From: Candidatus Aalborgicola danicus
GTDB lineage: Bacteria > Pseudomonadota > Gammaproteobacteria > Burkholderiales > Burkholderiaceae_C
DNA length: 64,000 nt
Assembly (NCBI GenBank): GCA_016703945.1
Contig: JADJBC010000059.1
Span: 310,001-374,000 of the forward strand
Direction: 5' to 3'
Below, piece by piece: positions 15,888 through 25,153 of the stretch (the stretch's first letter is position 1; each line of letters opens with the position of its first letter). Below the pieces are notes generated by a model. It ran no database searches, was not told where the DNA came from, and was given only the letters and a program-made list of their open reading frames with translations. The translations under genes and the position numbers were made by a program.

Positions 15888-17591
15888 GTGACACATCCGA
15901 CACCCGCCATCGTGACCAAGGCCGGTGCCCGCCGCTTTCCGCGGTGGGCGCTTTTGCTTCTATGCTGTGCCTATTTATTGCCGGGTTTTATAGGGCGCGA
16001 TGGGTGGAAAAGTGCCGACATGGCTGCGCTGGGTTTCATGGCGGAGTTGGTTCGCGGAAACTCAAACTGGTTAGCCCCAAGCTTGATGGGCCTTCCCGCA
16101 GAAAACCCTGCGGTTTTGCCGTACTGGTTGGGCGCATGGAGCATGCAGTTGGGCAACTCCTGGGCCAGCGCCGACTTTATGGCGCGTCTTCCATTTGCAG
16201 CCTTGCTGGCACTGGCGATGGTGGCCACCTGGTATGGCACCTACTATCTGGCGCGCAATCCGTTGGCGCAACCGGTACCTTTTGCGTTCGGCGGCGAGGC
16301 ACTGCCTGCCGACTACGCCCGCGCTGTGGCCGATGGCGGATTGTTGGCTTTCCTTGCCTGCCTCGGCTTGGCCCAGTTGTCGCACGAAACCACGCCAGCC
16401 CTGGCGCAGTTGGCATTTACGGCCTTGATTTTTTATGCCATGGGCGCGCTGCCCTACCGCCGATGGGGGCCAACACTTGCGAATGGCGCAGGGCTGTTGG
16501 GGCTGGCCTTGTCTGGTGCGCCAACCATGGCACTGTTCTTTGGGCTGGGCAGTGCGCTGATCCACTACCTGGACCGCCCACAGCAAGCGACAGACGTGGT
16601 GCGCGACCGCAGGATCATGCAGGACAGCGTGGCGATCATGTTCACAACCCTGCTGAGCGTGGGTTTTGCCTGGTCTCTGAACCTCTTGACTTGGAAAATT
16701 GACCTCCCAAGTGCCAACTGGGCCGATTGGTATGGTTATGCACAACTGTTGGTATGGTTTACCTGGCCCACTTGGCCATTGACCCTTTGGACCCTCTGGC
16801 GTTGGCGGCACCAATTGTTCAATCGACGGATCAGCCGCCATCTGGGTCTGCCGGCCTGGTTTGTGCTGGTCTGTGTCGTAGCCACTTTGACAACCGGGTC
16901 GTCGGACCGCAGCCTTTTGTTGGCCTTGCCGGCATTGGCCACTTTGTCAGCATTTGCTCTGCCCACTCTCAAGCGCTGGGTCGCCGCATTGATCGACTGG
17001 TTCACCCTGCTCTTCTTTTCTGGCTGCGCCCTCACGATCTGGGTCGTCTGGATCGCGATGCAAACCGGTGTGCCAGCCCAACCCGCGGCAAATGTTGCCC
17101 GCCTTGCACCTGGCTTCGAGGCGAGCTTTTCCCCGTTCACGTTTGGCATCGCCTGCTGCGCAACGCTAGCGTGGGCCTGGCTTGTTCAATGGCGCGTAGG
17201 ACGCCACCGCGCCGCGATCTGGAAGAGCCTGGTGTTGCCCGCAGGCGGCGCCACGCTGAGCTGGTTCCTGCTGATGACACTGTGGATGCCGCTGCTCAAC
17301 TATGCCCAGAGCTACAACGGATTAGTGCAACGAGTGGTCGGACAGTTGACAGCGCCCGGTTGCGTGGAGACGCTGGGCCTCGGTCAAGGTCAGATTGCGG
17401 CGCTCGGGTTCTATGGCGACTTGCACCTCAAAGCCTTACAGAATCCGCCGCATTGCGCATGGCTGCTCGTTGAGCCACAGCTTGACACTTCCACTGCGCT
17501 CCCGGTAGACCTTAACCACTGGTCGTCACCACGTCTTGTTCAACACCCCGCCTACGCTGGCGAATCACTCTTGTTGTTCAAGCGACGGTAG
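15888..17591 (+). CDS. Integral membrane protein, glycosyltransferase family (ArnT/PMT-like)
   Basis: A 567-residue polytopic inner-membrane protein with about 11-12 hydrophobic segments. An early conserved GRDGWKSADMAALGFMAELVRG loop with acidic residues (near 36-57) and NWLAPSLMGLPAENPAVLPYWLGAW resemble the first periplasmic loop of ArnT/PMT-type transferases that use undecaprenyl- or dolichyl-phosphate sugars. Substrate and acceptor are unknown. It starts at a GTG (15888) 17 bases after the rpmE terminator; a GTG at 15912 is an alternative. Its 3' end overlaps the convergent phoR gene by 14 bases. Confidence 0.75.
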   Translation: MTHPTPAIVTKAGARRFPRWALLLLCCAYLLPGFIGRDGWKSADMAALGFMAELVRGNSNWLAPSLMGLPAENPAVLPYWLGAWSMQLGNSWASADFMARLPFAALLALAMVATWYGTYYLARNPLAQPVPFAFGGEALPADYARAVADGGLLAFLACLGLAQLSHETTPALAQLAFTALIFYAMGALPYRRWGPTLANGAGLLGLALSGAPTMALFFGLGSALIHYLDRPQQATDVVRDRRIMQDSVAIMFTTLLSVGFAWSLNLLTWKIDLPSANWADWYGYAQLLVWFTWPTWPLTLWTLWRWRHQLFNRRISRHLGLPAWFVLVCVVATLTTGSSDRSLLLALPALATLSAFALPTLKRWVAALIDWFTLLFFSGCALTIWVVWIAMQTGVPAQPAANVARLAPGFEASFSPFTFGIACCATLAWAWLVQWRVGRHRAAIWKSLVLPAGGATLSWFLLMTLWMPLLNYAQSYNGLVQRVVGQLTAPGCVETLGLGQGQIAALGFYGDLHLKALQNPPHCAWLLVEPQLDTSTALPVDLNHWSSPRLVQHPAYAGESLLLFKRR

Positions 17592-18945
17592 CACGGGCAC
17601 TATGGCTGGCTTGACGGTCCAACTCACGCCGTACCCGATGTGGTGGAAAAGTAATCGAGAACGATGAGCCCTTGCCCGGCACACTTTCAATCGACAGTTC
17701 CGCCCCGTGGCGCTGGGTCACATGCTTGACAATTGCCAAACCCAGCCCGGTTCCTCCGGTGTCCCTTGACCGGCTTCTATCAACGCGGTAAAAGCGCTCG
17801 GTCAAGCGAGGCAAGTGTTCCTGCGCAATACCGGGCCCCTGGTCCTTGACGATAAACACGGCCGCCCCGTCTGGCGCCAAACGAAAGGCGACGTCAATGC
17901 GTTTTCCGACCGGGGTATAACGAATTGCGTTGCTGACGAGGTTCGACACGGCACTGTGCAGTTCAACCGCCGACCCCGCGAGCTCACAAGCGCGTGATCG
18001 CTCAAACGACAGTTCATGCGGCTGGCTCCACAGAATTCTCGAGAGATCCCCGGCCTCCTGCTCACAATGGTCCATCAACAGGTCGACCGAGACCCACTCA
18101 TTCACCGATGGCAGGGGGCTACCCTCCAGTCTGGACAGGGTCAGCAGATCATTTACCAGCGTTTGCATTCGTTGGGCCTGGTGCGACATCAGCCCCAGAT
18201 ACTGCTGGCGCTCCTGTTCGGTCAGCGCCAGTGTCTGCAGGGTTTCCACGAAACCGGCCAGAACCGTCAGCGGCGTGCGAATTTCATGGGACACGTTGGC
18301 GACAAAGTCTCGTCGCATGGCCTCGGCCTGTTCCAACGCCGTGATGTCACGCGACAGCAACAACATGCGCCCCTCGCCGTAAGGATGCAAATGCACCGAC
18401 AATTTCACAGGTTTGGACATCGTGCTTTCACGGCCCGGCATCGTGATGTCATGCAAAAAATCGCGGGCTGACAGATAGGCCGTAAAACCAGGGTCACGCA
18501 CCAGATTACCAATGTGCTGAAGCATGTCGCGTCGCGCATCAAAACCAAAATGTTCGGCTGCTGTTTGGTTGAACCATTCGATACGTGTCTCGGAGTCCAG
18601 CAGCACCACACCATTCGGTGACGCCTGCAAGGCCGCCAGAAAGTCTTTCAAACGGTTGTCACTTTCCAGGGTCATCCGGTTGCTGGTCCGCAGCAATCGC
18701 CGCACGCGGTCGTAGGCTTCGCCCCACAAACCGCTGCCCAAGGTCAGGTCGGCGCCAGAGCCTGCTCGTAGCCATCGCAACAAGCGCAGTCCGCGAACAC
18801 TGTCCATGACAAACCAGGCAAAACCGCCCATCAGAGCAAAACTCAGCGCGAGATTGCTTTGATTGGCGTCACCCGCAAGATACCACCCTGCGCCCGCTGC
18901 ACAAGTCTGGATGATGACAAGGGTGACCAGACGCCAAAACATCAA
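17578..18945 (-). CDS. phoR: Phosphate regulon sensor histidine kinase PhoR
   Basis: A 455-residue membrane kinase that phosphorylates PhoB when phosphate is low. Two N-terminal TM segments (about 5-24 and 31-48) are followed by a PAS domain (FLAALQASPNGVVLLDSETRIEWFN, about 102-126). The H box is FVANVSHEIRTPL with the phosphoacceptor His near residue 222, and the catalytic domain has N (SNLVSNAIRYTP), G1 (DQGPGIA) and G2 (GGTGLGLAIVKHV) boxes. It follows phoB with only 6 bases between, at the end of the pstSCAB-phoU-phoBR cluster. Confidence 0.96.
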   Translation of the reverse strand: MMFWRLVTLVIIQTCAAGAGWYLAGDANQSNLALSFALMGGFAWFVMDSVRGLRLLRWLRAGSGADLTLGSGLWGEAYDRVRRLLRTSNRMTLESDNRLKDFLAALQASPNGVVLLDSETRIEWFNQTAAEHFGFDARRDMLQHIGNLVRDPGFTAYLSARDFLHDITMPGRESTMSKPVKLSVHLHPYGEGRMLLLSRDITALEQAEAMRRDFVANVSHEIRTPLTVLAGFVETLQTLALTEQERQQYLGLMSHQAQRMQTLVNDLLTLSRLEGSPLPSVNEWVSVDLLMDHCEQEAGDLSRILWSQPHELSFERSRACELAGSAVELHSAVSNLVSNAIRYTPVGKRIDVAFRLAPDGAAVFIVKDQGPGIAQEHLPRLTERFYRVDRSRSRDTGGTGLGLAIVKHVTQRHGAELSIESVPGKGSSFSITFPPHRVRRELDRQASHSARATVA

Positions 18946-18951
18946 GCGGAG

Positions 18952-19695
18952 CTACAACGGTGGATGGTTTGCTTTCTCAGACCGAATTCCCGTCGCAGCC
19001 ACAGTAACTGGTGTCGCCGTCAGGCGATACCCTGCACCACGCACCGTTTCCACCATGGTTCCAGCCAGAGCCATGGCTTCACGCAAACGCTTGACGTGTA
19101 CATCAACCGTACGCTCCTCGATATACACATGGTCACCCCACACTTTGTCCAGCAGTTGCGCACGGCTGTGCACGCGTTCGGCATGGCCCATCAAGTAGTG
19201 CAGCAGTTTGAACTCGGTGGGGCCGAGCTTCAAAGGACGATCATCAAATGACACACGGTGCGTTGAAGGGTCCAGAACCAGAGTCCCCAAGGTCAATGTT
19301 TCACCGGCCTGTTCCGGCGTACGTCGCCGAAGTACGGCGCGGATGCGAGCCAGCAATTCCTTGGTCGAAAAAGGCTTGGCAATATAGTCATCAGCGCCTG
19401 CGTCCAAGCCGGCAACCCGGTCCGCCTCATCACCGCGGGCCGTCAACATGATCAATGGCACCGACTGGGTTCGTGGATCCGCACGCCAACGCTTGGCCAG
19501 CGCCAAACCACTTTCACCCGGCAGCATCCAGTCCAACAAAATGAGATCTGGCAGCCCGGCATCCAGGTCGCGCTGCGCTGTCTCACTGTCCATGGCCCAG
19601 ATCGGCCTAAAACCGTTGTGCCGCAGGTTGACCGCGATGAGTTCTGCAATGGCAGACTCATCCTCCACTACCAGCACTGAGGGCATGTGTCTCAT
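18952..19695 (-). CDS. phoB: Phosphate regulon response regulator PhoB
   Basis: A 247-residue OmpR-family activator that binds Pho boxes. The receiver domain has acidic VVEDE (9-13), the phospho-accepting Asp in LILLDWMLPGESG (near 56), T in LTARG and K in YIAKPFS. The winged-helix domain has LKLGPTEFKLLHYLMGH, SRAQLLDKVWG and IEERTVDVHVKRLREA. The start is ATG 19695; an internal ATG at residue 4 (19686) is equally plausible and would match most PhoB N-termini (MPSVLVVEDE). It probably controls the Pho boxes noted at 24329, 24416, 36242, 40920 and 45082. Confidence 0.96.
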   Translation of the reverse strand: MRHMPSVLVVEDESAIAELIAVNLRHNGFRPIWAMDSETAQRDLDAGLPDLILLDWMLPGESGLALAKRWRADPRTQSVPLIMLTARGDEADRVAGLDAGADDYIAKPFSTKELLARIRAVLRRRTPEQAGETLTLGTLVLDPSTHRVSFDDRPLKLGPTEFKLLHYLMGHAERVHSRAQLLDKVWGDHVYIEERTVDVHVKRLREAMALAGTMVETVRGAGYRLTATPVTVAATGIRSEKANHPPL

Positions 19696-19703
19696 GTAAC
19701 CTC

Positions 19704-19780
19704 CCGCTGGGCCGCCCCAAGGGAGCGTTCAGCCCCCCCGGGGGGAAACGATGACACGCAGTGCATGGCGTGGGGGCTCA
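19704..19780. repeat. GC-rich repeat family B between phoU and phoB
   Basis: GCTGGGCCGCCCCAAGGG, then a CCCCCCCGGGGGG hairpin and GCGTGGGGGC. It fills the 82 bases between the phoU stop and phoB start and may partly uncouple phoBR from the pst genes. Confidence 0.7.
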
Positions 19781-20479
19781 TTTGATAACCGACTCGATTT
19801 TTTCCATGGTTGTATGGCGCACGTCTTCACCTTTGACCACATAAATGATGAACTCGGCAATATTCTTGGCATGGTCACCAATGCGCTCGATGGCCTTGGC
19901 CAGGAACAACAAATCGAGACTGGGCGAAATCATGCGCGGATCTTCCATCATGTAGGTGATCAGTTTGCGCACGAAACCATCAAACTCAGCGTCGATCAGG
20001 TCGTCTTCTTTCAGAATGGCCACGGCCGCTGTCACATCCAGACGGGCGAAGGCATCCAGCGCTTTGTTGAGCAAACCGGACGCCAGGTCCGCCGCAACGC
20101 GCAACTCCAGTGACGGCAGCGCACGGGGCGAGCCACTCTGGATGATGGAGCGCACCATGCGGGCGATTTTTTCGGCCTCATCACCGACCCGCTCCAGGTT
20201 CGCCGTAGTCTTGGAAATGGCGATCAGCAGGCGCAGGTCCCGAGCGGTCGGCTGACGCCTCGCAATGATGGAGGATAGATCGCGATCAATCTCGACCTCC
20301 ATGGCATTCACCCGCGTCTCATTGGAGGATACTTCGTTGGCGACCTCCACGCTGAAGTGGGAAAGCGCATAGATGGCGCGCCGAATTTGGGATTCGACCA
20401 ATCCGCCGAGTTCCATGACCTGCGAGGAAACCGAAGTCAACTCGCTGTCAAACTGTGTAGATAAATGTTTGTCTGCCAT
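19778..20479 (-). CDS. phoU: Phosphate signalling protein PhoU
   Basis: A 233-residue cytoplasmic two-repeat helical protein that links the Pst transporter to PhoR and keeps the regulon off when phosphate is plentiful. Each repeat carries the metal-binding E(x)3D-type motif (ERVGDEAEKIARM and ERIGDHAKNIAEF). It begins MADKHLSTQFDSELTSVSS and lies 9 bases after pstB, the usual place. Confidence 0.96.
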   Translation of the reverse strand: MADKHLSTQFDSELTSVSSQVMELGGLVESQIRRAIYALSHFSVEVANEVSSNETRVNAMEVEIDRDLSSIIARRQPTARDLRLLIAISKTTANLERVGDEAEKIARMVRSIIQSGSPRALPSLELRVAADLASGLLNKALDAFARLDVTAAVAILKEDDLIDAEFDGFVRKLITYMMEDPRMISPSLDLLFLAKAIERIGDHAKNIAEFIIYVVKGEDVRHTTMEKIESVIK

Positions 20480-20488
20480 ATGTACTTT

Positions 20489-21268
20489 CTATCCAAACCG
20501 GCCAGTGATGTAGTCCTCAGTCTCTTTGCGCGTGGGCTTGAAGAACATCTGCTCCGTTGAGCCAAATTCCACCAGATCACCCAGATACATGTAGGCCGTG
20601 TGATCACTGCAACGCGCCGCTTGCTGCATGTTGTGCGTCACGATCACGACCGTGTAGTCATTTTTCAACTCAACAATCAGCTCTTCAACCTTGGCGGTCG
20701 AAATCGGGTCCAGCGCTGAGCAAGGCTCATCGAGCAACAAGACTTCAGGCTTGATCGCAATACCCCGCGCGATACACAAACGCTGCTGTTGGCCACCCGA
20801 CAGGCTGGAGCCATTCTGTTGCAACTTGTCTTTGACTTCATTCCACAAGGCGGACTTGCGCAAGGCCCACTCCACGCGCTCCTCCATATCGGTGGCATTG
20901 AGCGACTCGAACAACTTCACACCAAAGGCAATGTTGTCAAAAATGGACATGGGAAATGGAGTGGGCTTCTGGAACACCATTCCTACCTTGGCGCGCAACA
21001 GTGCCACATCTTCCTTGCTGGTGAGCAGGTTTTCACCATCCAGCATGATTTGACCTTCCGCACGTTGCTCGGGATACAACTCGAACATGCGATTGAACAC
21101 CCGCAGCAGCGTGGACTTGCCACAGCCCGACGGACCAATAAACGCCGTCACCTTGTTCTCGGGAATCTCAAGGTTGATGCCCTTGAGTGCATGGAATTTT
21201 CCGTAATAAAAGTTGAGGTCTTTGACCGCAATCTTCGTTTTCTCGGGAACCGTAGACGTATTCAACAT
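20489..21268 (-). CDS. pstB: Phosphate ABC transporter ATP-binding protein PstB
   Basis: The 259-residue ATPase of the high-affinity phosphate importer. Walker A is GPSGCGKST (near 45-53), the Q loop VGMVFQKPTPFPMSI, the signature SLSGGQQQRLCIARG, Walker B VLLLDEPCSALDP, and the switch His is in VIVTHNMQQAAR. It begins MLNTSTVPEKTKIAVKDLN and is 34 bases downstream of pstA. Confidence 0.97.
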   Translation of the reverse strand: MLNTSTVPEKTKIAVKDLNFYYGKFHALKGINLEIPENKVTAFIGPSGCGKSTLLRVFNRMFELYPEQRAEGQIMLDGENLLTSKEDVALLRAKVGMVFQKPTPFPMSIFDNIAFGVKLFESLNATDMEERVEWALRKSALWNEVKDKLQQNGSSLSGGQQQRLCIARGIAIKPEVLLLDEPCSALDPISTAKVEELIVELKNDYTVVIVTHNMQQAARCSDHTAYMYLGDLVEFGSTEQMFFKPTRKETEDYITGRFG

Positions 21269-21302
21269 GGCGTAGATCTCGAAATAGGGGTTGTGGTGGA
21301 AC

Positions 21303-22163
21303 TCAAATCTTGGTGCGGGTCAAAATGCGCGCAAGAATATTCAGCCCTAACACCGCAGCAGTGATGATGAAAACACCAGCCCACGCGAGTTTCTGCCAGT
21401 TCTCGTAGGGGCTCATGGCGAACTTAAAAATAGTGACCGGCAAACTGGCCATGGGTTCACTCAAACTGCTGGTCCAGAACTGGTTGCTTAGCGCCGTGAA
21501 CAACAATGGCGCAGTTTCTCCGGCAATCCGGGCCACGGCCAACAGCACACCGGTGATGACACCGGTACGGGCCGCTTTCAAGGTAATGCTGAGAATGACC
21601 TTCCATTTGGGAGCACCCAATGCATAGGCCGCCTCACGCAACCCGGCCGGAACCAGTTGCAGCATGTTTTCAGTGGTTCGAATGACCACGGGAATAACCA
21701 GCAACGACAGGGCCAGCACACCGGCATATCCTGAGAAGGACTTGAAACGCGAGACCACCACCGCATAAACAAACAAACCAACCACGATGGACGGCGCCGA
21801 CAACAAAATATCGTTGACAAAACGCGTGGTCGACGCAAGCCAACTCTTGGTGTCAAATTCGGCCAGGTAGATGCCAGCCATCACGCCCACCGGCGTCCCT
21901 AGTCCGGTCGCCAGCATGACCATCACAAAAGACCCGTAGATGGCGTTTGCTAAACCACCCTCGTCGTTCGGCGGCGGCGTCATTTGGGTGAAGGTTGCAA
22001 AGTTCAATCCGCCCAGACCCAGCAGCAAGGTTTCCCACAAAATCCAGAACAACCAGAACAAGCCGAACGACATCGCCGCCATTGCCAAACCGGTCGCCAC
22101 ATGGTTGACCCGTTTGCGACTGGCAAACTTGGCTGCCCTGGCCTGGTATGCAGCGGTACTCAT
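21303..22163 (-). CDS. pstA: Phosphate ABC transporter permease PstA
   Basis: A 286-residue permease with six predicted TM segments and the EAA-loop region LREAAYALGAPKWKVILSITLKAARTG that contacts PstB. It forms the channel with PstC. Its ATG overlaps the pstC stop by 4 bases (22160-22163), so the pair is translationally coupled. Confidence 0.96.
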   Translation of the reverse strand: MSTAAYQARAAKFASRKRVNHVATGLAMAAMSFGLFWLFWILWETLLLGLGGLNFATFTQMTPPPNDEGGLANAIYGSFVMVMLATGLGTPVGVMAGIYLAEFDTKSWLASTTRFVNDILLSAPSIVVGLFVYAVVVSRFKSFSGYAGVLALSLLVIPVVIRTTENMLQLVPAGLREAAYALGAPKWKVILSITLKAARTGVITGVLLAVARIAGETAPLLFTALSNQFWTSSLSEPMASLPVTIFKFAMSPYENWQKLAWAGVFIITAAVLGLNILARILTRTKI

Positions 22164-23191
22164 GTTTTGGCTCCTTCATTCTTGCGCAACTGCGCCAACA
22201 ACAGCTTGGACAAGGAAAGGATCACAAAGGTAATAAAGAACAGCACCAAGCCGAGGTACATCAGCGAAGCTTGGTGCAAGCCCTCACCCGCCTCAGCGAA
22301 TTCATTGGCCAGGGCCGAGGTGATGCTATTTGCCGCTTGAAACAGACTCAGTGAATCGAGCTGGTTGAAATTGCCGATAACAAAGGTCACCGCCATGGTC
22401 TCACCAATGGCGCGCCCCAGGCCCAGCATGATGCCGCCGATCACACCCGCCTTGGTGTACGGCAAAACGACTTTGGTCACCACCTCCCAGGTGGTTGCGC
22501 CCAGCCCGTAGGCAGACTCCTTGAGCAGGGGTGGCGTCACCTCAAATACGTCGCGCATCACAGCAGCGATGAAGGGGATGATCATGATGGCCAAAATGAT
22601 GCCCGCCGACAAAATACCAATGCCCACCGGTGGCCCGGACACAAACGCACCCAGGTACGGTATGCCGGAAAACGCAGCCTGCAAGGGCTGCTGAACATAG
22701 GTCGACAACACAGGCCCAAAGACCAGCAGACCCCACATGCCATACACAATGGAAGGCACTGCAGCCAGCAACTCGATGGCAGTTCCCAAAGGGCGCTTCA
22801 ACCACGCCGGGGAAAACTCAGTCAAAAACAACGCAATACCGAAGCTGACCGGCACCGCAATCAGCAAGGCAATAAAGGAAGTCGCCAGCGTGCCATAAAT
22901 CATCACCAGGCCGCCAAACTCTTCCTTCACCGGGTCCCAGGTTGTGTTTGTCAGGAAACTCAGCCCATACTTGTCGATGGCAGGCCAGGCGCTGATGGTC
23001 AGCGATCCCAAAATGGCAATCAGCATGGCCAGTGTAAAAATGGCTGCGGCTTTGGCAACAAAACCAAAGATCAGATCAGCCATGGGGCCCGACCGGGCCC
23101 TTTTGGCAGGTGGAGGTTGTTTCATTGCGCGCGCCGACTGAGTTGTCGAGGATTTGGACGGAAAATCGTCTCGCATCAGTGTAGTTGACAT
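22160..23191 (-). CDS. pstC: Phosphate ABC transporter permease PstC
   Basis: A 343-residue permease. A hydrophilic N-terminus of about 45 residues is followed by six TM segments and the EAA loop LLKESAYGLGATTWEVVTKVVLPYTKAG. I start it at the ATG 23191 (MSTTLMRDDFPSK); reading six codons further upstream would use a TTG without support. It is 41 bases after pstS. Confidence 0.95.
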   Translation of the reverse strand: MSTTLMRDDFPSKSSTTQSARAMKQPPPAKRARSGPMADLIFGFVAKAAAIFTLAMLIAILGSLTISAWPAIDKYGLSFLTNTTWDPVKEEFGGLVMIYGTLATSFIALLIAVPVSFGIALFLTEFSPAWLKRPLGTAIELLAAVPSIVYGMWGLLVFGPVLSTYVQQPLQAAFSGIPYLGAFVSGPPVGIGILSAGIILAIMIIPFIAAVMRDVFEVTPPLLKESAYGLGATTWEVVTKVVLPYTKAGVIGGIMLGLGRAIGETMAVTFVIGNFNQLDSLSLFQAANSITSALANEFAEAGEGLHQASLMYLGLVLFFITFVILSLSKLLLAQLRKNEGAKT

Positions 23192-23232
23192 GATTGTTGT
23201 TCCGTACAAACCCTCATTGCCTCAAAGACCGA

Positions 23233-24276
23233 TTACTTGAACGCAACCGGCTTGCCGGCGTTGTCCTTGATATCGCCCCAAGCTTTCTCGATGGCAGCAA
23301 TCACGGGCTTGGGCATCGGCACATAGTCCAGATCGGCAGCCGTCTTGTCACCATTCACATAGGCCCAGCTGAAGAACTTCAACACTTCGGTCGCGTTAGC
23401 CGGTTTGTCCTGTTTGGTGTGCATCAAGATGAAGGTTGCGCCAGAGATTGGCCAGGCATCCTTGCCAGGCTGGTTGGTCAAAATCTGATAGAAGCTCTTG
23501 GCCCAGTCTGCCCCGGCAGCGGCGGCCTTGAACGAGTCATCTTCCGGTTTGACAAAATTGCCAGCCGAGTTTTGCATCACGGCATAGGTCATCTTGTTTT
23601 GCTTTACATAGGAGTACTCGACATAACCCATCGAATTGGGCAAACGTCCCACAAATGCGGCAACACCTTCGTTACCCTTGCCACCCGCGCCCACTGGCCA
23701 ATTGACAGCCGTGCCCTCACCCACCTTTGATTTCCATTCTGGGCTGATCTTGCTCAGATAGTTCGTAAAAATGAAGGTCGTTCCGGAACCGTCCGCACGG
23801 CGCACTTGCGCAATGGCGGCGTCCGGCAATGGCAACGTAGGATTCAGGGCCTTGATCGCAGGGTCGTTCCAACGGGAGATTTTGCCCAGGTAAATATCCG
23901 CAAGCACGGTGCCAGTCAACTTGAGTTGACCGGGCTCGATTCCCTTGACGTTCAAAACCGGAACCACACCGCCCATCACGGTAGGAAACTGCATTTGACC
24001 TTTGGTTTTCAAGACTTCGTCTGTCAACGGCATGTCGGAGGCTCCAAAGTCCACCGTCTTGGAGTCAATCTGCTTGATGCCACCACCCGAACCGATCGAC
24101 TGGTAGTTCACTTTGACTTTGGTCGCCTTGTTGTAGTCCGCCGCCCATTTCGAGTAGATGGGAGCCGGAAATGTCGCGCCCGCACCCGTAATTTCCTGGC
24201 CGTTCGCAACGGAGGCAAAACCCAGGGTCGATGCCACAGCCAGGGACATCAGCGGAAGATTAAAAACAAATCGCAT
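23233..24276 (-). CDS. pstS: Phosphate-binding periplasmic protein PstS
   Basis: A 347-residue protein with a Sec signal peptide (MRFVFNLPLMSLAVASTLGFASVANGQ, cleavage near 26). The mature start ITGAGATFPAPIYSKWAADY, the phosphate-site loops VNYQSIGSGGG, DFGASDMPLTD and RRADGSGTTFIFTNYLS, and GYVEYSYVKQNKM are all typical. It is the first gene of the pst operon and has a Pho box 53 bases upstream of its ATG. Confidence 0.97.
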   Translation of the reverse strand: MRFVFNLPLMSLAVASTLGFASVANGQEITGAGATFPAPIYSKWAADYNKATKVKVNYQSIGSGGGIKQIDSKTVDFGASDMPLTDEVLKTKGQMQFPTVMGGVVPVLNVKGIEPGQLKLTGTVLADIYLGKISRWNDPAIKALNPTLPLPDAAIAQVRRADGSGTTFIFTNYLSKISPEWKSKVGEGTAVNWPVGAGGKGNEGVAAFVGRLPNSMGYVEYSYVKQNKMTYAVMQNSAGNFVKPEDDSFKAAAAGADWAKSFYQILTNQPGKDAWPISGATFILMHTKQDKPANATEVLKFFSWAYVNGDKTAADLDYVPMPKPVIAAIEKAWGDIKDNAGKPVAFK

Positions 24277-24328
24277 GGGTAACCTTTATTCGGTTGGTTG
24301 ATGAATGGAGAGACTTTAAGAAACTTTT

Positions 24329-24346
24329 GTGACAGCCAAGTGACAA
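24329..24346 (-). promoter_or_regulatory. Pho box of the pstS operon
   Basis: Minus strand TTGTCAC-TTGG-CTGTCAC: two 7-mers matching the PhoB half-site, 4 bases apart, 11-base period. A -10-like TTAAAG follows about 9 bases downstream. Confidence 0.85.
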
Positions 24347-24415
24347 AAAAAGGGGAAATTTGATTTCCGTCACAACACGTCGTCAAAACCAACGCGACTT
24401 AGAAGCTTCAAATAA

Positions 24416-24433
24416 TTGTCACATTCTTGTCAC
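24416..24433 (+). promoter_or_regulatory. Pho box of the fasciclin lipoprotein gene
   Basis: Plus strand TTGTCAC-ATTC-TTGTCAC, 48 bases before the ATG at 24482 and 69 bases from the divergent pstS box. The shared 205-base region therefore carries one PhoB site per direction. Confidence 0.8.
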
Positions 24434-24481
24434 GCGAGCTTTCTACGCTTGGCGTTTTCTAACCAACCGACGGAATCAACC

Positions 24482-24982
24482 ATGACACAGTTCAACGTTC
24501 TAGCTCTTTCACGCCGCACTGCCTTGATGGCCAGCCTCACCCTGGCTTTGGCCGGCTGTGCTACCCCATCTGGCCCGGTCAATGTGGCCGACACGATTGC
24601 CAAGAACCCGGCATTGAGCACCCTGAACACTTTGGTGGCCCAAGCGGGGCTGTCCGAAACCTTGAAAACCGGTGGACCTTTCACGGTGTTTGCCCCCACC
24701 AATGACGCATTCAAGGCCGTTCCGACCAAAACCATGGATGAGTTGGCCAAGGACCCGGCCAAACTGAAGGAAGTGCTGACCTACCACGTCCTGAGCGGAA
24801 AAGTGATGGCAGCAGATGTCAAAAACAGCAATGCCAAAACCGTCAACGGTGCCAACGTCGCTCTGGCCAAAGCCGGTGATTTCGTGACGGTTGAAAGCGC
24901 TGCCGTGGTGACCGCCAATCTGGTGGCAACCAATGGCGTCATCCACACCGTTGACACCGTGCTGATGCCTCCGAAAAAGTAG
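24482..24982 (+). CDS. Fasciclin (FAS1) domain lipoprotein, probably PhoB-regulated
   Basis: A 166-residue lipoprotein. Signal peptide MTQFNVLALSRRTALMASLTLALAGC ends in a lipobox (LAGC, Cys26) and includes an SRR pair reminiscent of Tat signals. One FAS1 domain follows, with FAPTNDAFKAVPT and LTYHVLSGKV and the end motif GVIHTVDTVLMP. FAS1 lipoproteins are usually adhesion-related envelope proteins. The start at ATG 24482 gives the natural signal peptide. A Pho box lies just upstream and pstS is divergent, so I infer phosphate-starvation control. Its role under starvation is unknown. Confidence 0.88.
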   Translation: MTQFNVLALSRRTALMASLTLALAGCATPSGPVNVADTIAKNPALSTLNTLVAQAGLSETLKTGGPFTVFAPTNDAFKAVPTKTMDELAKDPAKLKEVLTYHVLSGKVMAADVKNSNAKTVNGANVALAKAGDFVTVESAAVVTANLVATNGVIHTVDTVLMPPKK

Positions 24983-25062
24983 TCGATCAGTTTTCTGCTT
25001 GCCTTGATGCAAAAGGCGTAGCAGACCCAAGGGACCTGAGGATGACAACTAAAAACAACCAT

Positions 25063-25095
25063 TAGCCCTCGTGAAATATAGATTGTTTGCTATTT
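25063..25095 (-). repeat. Dispersed repeat family A, partial intergenic copy
   Basis: Reverse-oriented: ATAGC-AAACAATCTATATTTCACGAGGGCTA on the minus strand, with a shortened stem. It lies in the 171-base gap between the fasciclin gene and the next binding-protein gene. Nothing else is recognisable in that gap. Confidence 0.65.
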
Positions 25096-25153
25096 TTTTT
25101 GCAGCGATCTGCGTTCACGCCCGTGCCAGGCACACCACCCTCAGAGAAATACC

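Noticed and set aside
24367..24384. CCGTCAC-AACA-CGTCGTC as a third Pho box between pstS and the fasciclin gene
   Set aside because: The second half-site deviates too far from the 7-mer and two better boxes explain both promoters.
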